The notes beneath the pieces were generated by a model. The model ran no database searches. It saw only the letters and a program-made list of their open reading frames with translations, and had not been told where the DNA came from. From JBPBQZ01 sp050955105 (GTDB lineage: Bacteria > Pseudomonadota > Gammaproteobacteria > Burkholderiales > Burkholderiaceae), in NCBI GenBank assembly GCA_050955105.1, contig JBPBQZ010000026.1, positions 1 through 15,198 of the forward strand: a DNA stretch of 15,198 nucleotides. The letters run 5' to 3'. Both the position numbers and the translations under genes were made by a program. How positions within the stretch are numbered: position 1 is the stretch's first letter; every line of letters begins with the position of its first letter. Positions 13,276-15,198 of the stretch are shown here, one piece after another.

Positions 13276-15198
13276 AGTTAGGCATGTAGGGGGAATGCAG
13301 GGGCACTGGCGGCATGGCAGGCGCGCCGGTCAGCTTCTCGAACGCGTAGCGCAGATAGATCCCGCCGTAGTACTGGCTATAGTCGCGCGCATTGTCCAAC
13401 CCGGCCAGGCCGCCGAAGAAAATCTGCGGCCCGATCTGATATTCGGCGCTGGCCTGCAGGTTGTAGCCGAGACCGGTTTTCGATTGGCCTGGGTAGACGG
13501 CGCTGCTGCTGGTTGCCAGGCCGGCTGTGGCCGCGGCCGCCTGTGCTGCGTTGGCAGCTGCCTGCAAGGTGCCGCTGGTCGGAAAGTACGGCGAATCGTC
13601 TTCGCGGAAATGCTGGATGCCCAACGACCCCTTCACCTGATACGACAACAAACCCGATCGCGCATTCCACGACACGGGCACGCTCAGGCTGATGTAGGTC
13701 TGCGGACTGAAGTAGCCGCCCTGCCCGAAGGTGAAGTAGCTGAGGTTCTTGTCGTAGCCGAAATACGTGACGTTGAAGCCGGCCGTCAGCTCGTGATCGG
13801 CATCCTTGAAGAGCCGGCGATACAAGCCGGCGCCGCCTTCGCCGCGGGTATTCTGTTCGACGCCATCGCCCGTCAGTACATTGAACGAACCATAGCCGTA
13901 GATGCCGTTCAGCCCATCGTCCCAGGTCATGTCGGCGCGCAGGCCTGACGACGTGACGCCGCCCCACTGGGCGCCGGTGCGCGCGTCCTTGACGCCCGCA
14001 TAAGACAGCAAGCTGTCTGTCACGGCGCGCCGCGACGCGTCGATGACGAAGGTGGTCTGGTCGTTCAGGCTGCCGCGCAGGTTCAGGCCGCCGACGATGT
14101 TGGTCTTCTGGAAGCCGAGCGGCGTGGTGCCCGCATCGATGCGTACATTGTCGTTTTCGTAGGCACCCGAGACACCGATACCGGTGGCCGACTGGCTGCC
14201 GATCGGCGTGCCGTTCGTCAACTGCTGATTGTAGGCAGCAACCGGCCCTGAACCGAAACGACTCGAAACGTTGTACGAGGTGTCCGGCGTGCCCGAATCG
14301 AGCGTTACCGGCGTGGCGCGCAGCACCAGTTTTCCATCGCCGACGGCGAGACGTCCTTCGATGGGCGCCTCGATATCGGTGAGCGCGCTCAGCCCTTGCT
14401 CACCGCCCCGGTTGTGGATGTCTACGCCGGCGGAAATGGTCGAGGTGTTTTGCTGGTCGATTTGATTCAGCTCTTCGGCCACCGTCAAGGGGCGATTCGC
14501 TGCGGCGGCCGGCTGCGCGGTGCCGTCGTTCCAGACCGGCACGACGTTCGATTGCGCATATTGCGGCGCGGCGGCTTGCTGGTAGACCGGCGCGTATTGC
14601 TGTTGCGGATACGGCGGGTAGTTCGGGTAAGGCTGTTGCGCGTAGGCCGGTTGCGGCAATGGCGCGGTACGGCGCGCGACCCGCGGTGAGACGCGGCGGC
14701 GCACGGGGGCCTTTTTCGCTGCCGGCAAGGGGACGCAGGTGAGCGGCGATATCGCCGCGCTGCCACCGCCCGCGGCCGAATTACCGGCTACGTCGGCGCC
14801 GGCGCTGTCACACGCATCATTCGATGCGACGGTCTGTGGATAGCCGGTAGCCGGTGCTTGCCACAGACCAGCGGGCGCCGCCGCATAGCCGTTGTTCGGA
14901 TTGCCACCGTTGTAGCCGTTGGCCGGGGTTGGCGCATAAGCGGCCGGCTGCGCCGGTGCATAGCCGTTGGGCGCCGGCTGTGGCGCGTAGGCGGCCTGGT
15001 TCGCCTGCGGATAGCTGGGCTGATAGGCGTTCTGCGGATACACAGGCTGCTGCGGATAAGCCGCGCCCTGCGCGGACGAGCCATTCGGCACATAGCCGGC
15101 CGAAGCGTAAGGCTGCGCGGGCTGCGGTGCATAGGCCTGCTGATACGCCTGCTGGGGGTACGGCTGCTGCGGGTACAGCTGGGCCGCATATGCCTGTT
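13274..15198 (-). CDS. bcsC: Cellulose biosynthesis protein BcsC, C-terminal part (N-terminus beyond right edge)
   Basis: BcsC is the outer-membrane export channel for cellulose, with a periplasmic TPR scaffold and a C-terminal beta-barrel. The frame is open to the right edge, so 640 codons of the C-terminal part are visible; the GTG at 15091 is internal. The barrel domain starts near 14491 with LTVAEELNQIDQQNTSTISA, then GVDIHNRGGEQGLSAL and APIEGRL, the usual opening of the BCSC_C domain. It continues with alternating aromatic/polar strands and ends with GGIYLRYAFEKLTG and a short tail to a TGA. Ahead of the barrel lie at least 236 residues of low-complexity sequence rich in Tyr, Pro, Gln, Ala and Asn, interrupted by a segment with two Cys and a basic patch KKAPVRRRVSPRVARR. 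The E. coli protein has no such linker as far as I recall. The TPR repeats themselves would lie outside the window. Confidence 0.92.
   Translation of the reverse strand, partial: QAYAAQLYPQQPYPQQAYQQAYAPQPAQPYASAGYVPNGSSAQGAAYPQQPVYPQNAYQPSYPQANQAAYAPQPAPNGYAPAQPAAYAPTPANGYNGGNPNNGYAAAPAGLWQAPATGYPQTVASNDACDSAGADVAGNSAAGGGSAAISPLTCVPLPAAKKAPVRRRVSPRVARRTAPLPQPAYAQQPYPNYPPYPQQQYAPVYQQAAAPQYAQSNVVPVWNDGTAQPAAAANRPLTVAEELNQIDQQNTSTISAGVDIHNRGGEQGLSALTDIEAPIEGRLAVGDGKLVLRATPVTLDSGTPDTSYNVSSRFGSGPVAAYNQQLTNGTPIGSQSATGIGVSGAYENDNVRIDAGTTPLGFQKTNIVGGLNLRGSLNDQTTFVIDASRRAVTDSLLSYAGVKDARTGAQWGGVTSSGLRADMTWDDGLNGIYGYGSFNVLTGDGVEQNTRGEGGAGLYRRLFKDADHELTAGFNVTYFGYDKNLSYFTFGQGGYFSPQTYISLSVPVSWNARSGLLSYQVKGSLGIQHFREDDSPYFPTSGTLQAAANAAQAAAATAGLATSSSAVYPGQSKTGLGYNLQASAEYQIGPQIFFGGLAGLDNARDYSQYYGGIYLRYAFEKLTGAPAMPPVPLHSPYMPN
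14546..15198 (-). repeat. Low-complexity Tyr/Pro/Gln-rich coding repeats in BcsC
   Basis: Two blocks of degenerate short repeats encode units such as YPQQ, AYAPQP and NGYAP: one from the right edge to about 14850 and one at about 14546-14665. At DNA level they are irregular copies of 12-18 bases built around CTGCTG and GGGTA on the plus strand. The blocks are separated by a Gly/Ser/Ala-rich segment with Cys codons near 14811 and 14736 and an Arg/Lys-rich stretch. The frame is kept throughout. Such tracts are prone to length change by slippage. Confidence 0.7.

Noticed and set aside
13247..13948. Plus-strand frame of 233 codons opposite bcsC
   Set aside because: It is a shadow of the beta-barrel coding sequence; its Val/Ala/Arg-rich sequence has no signal or domain.

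Overview
The window looks like part of the chromosome of a betaproteobacterium of the Burkholderia group in the broad sense (Burkholderia, Paraburkholderia, Caballeronia or close kin). The clues are the GC-rich coding sequence, a BcsC cellulose-export protein with a long low-complexity linker, and an rmlBACD dTDP-L-rhamnose operon beside an ABC-transporter polysaccharide locus. The genus is an inference; no rRNA or other marker gene is present.

There are twelve protein genes, eleven on the minus strand. Read in the direction of transcription (right to left) they are: (1) the C-terminal part of bcsC, cut by the right edge, followed 11 nt later by a TPR lipoprotein; (2) rmlB-rmlA-rmlC-rmlD, tightly packed and starting downstream of a consensus TATAAT box set among symmetric sequences; (3) a lone plus-strand rhamnosyltransferase-like GT2 gene (7930-8853), convergent with rmlD; (4) a divergent minus-strand run of a CgeB-like/GT4 fusion glycosyltransferase, a stand-alone CgeB-like glycosyltransferase, a second rhamnosyltransferase-like GT2, wzm, wzt, and a methyltransferase/coiled-coil/GT2 protein that runs off the left edge.

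Together the genes describe a rhamnose-containing surface polysaccharide, probably O-antigen or a related glycan. RmlA-D make dTDP-L-rhamnose. The GT2, GT4 and CgeB-like enzymes assemble the chain on the cytoplasmic face. Wzm/Wzt export it across the inner membrane. The methyltransferase domain probably O-methylates a sugar. The neighbouring bcsC and TPR lipoprotein genes belong to a separate cellulose-export system. No initiating transferase, Wzx or Wzy is seen here.

The points most worth a second look are the methyltransferase-coiled-coil-GT2 protein next to a Wzt that lacks the usual C-terminal glycan-binding domain, the fusion protein whose N-terminal half is a paralogue of the next gene, the competing hairpins in the rml leader, and the Tyr/Pro/Gln-rich linker of BcsC. 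I found no mobile element, CRISPR array, tRNA or rRNA. Base composition varies: a 60-base sample inside the fusion glycosyltransferase (6601-6660) is 53% GC and one inside the TPR gene (12601-12660) is 70% GC, which fits a horizontally exchanged glycan locus but does not prove it.
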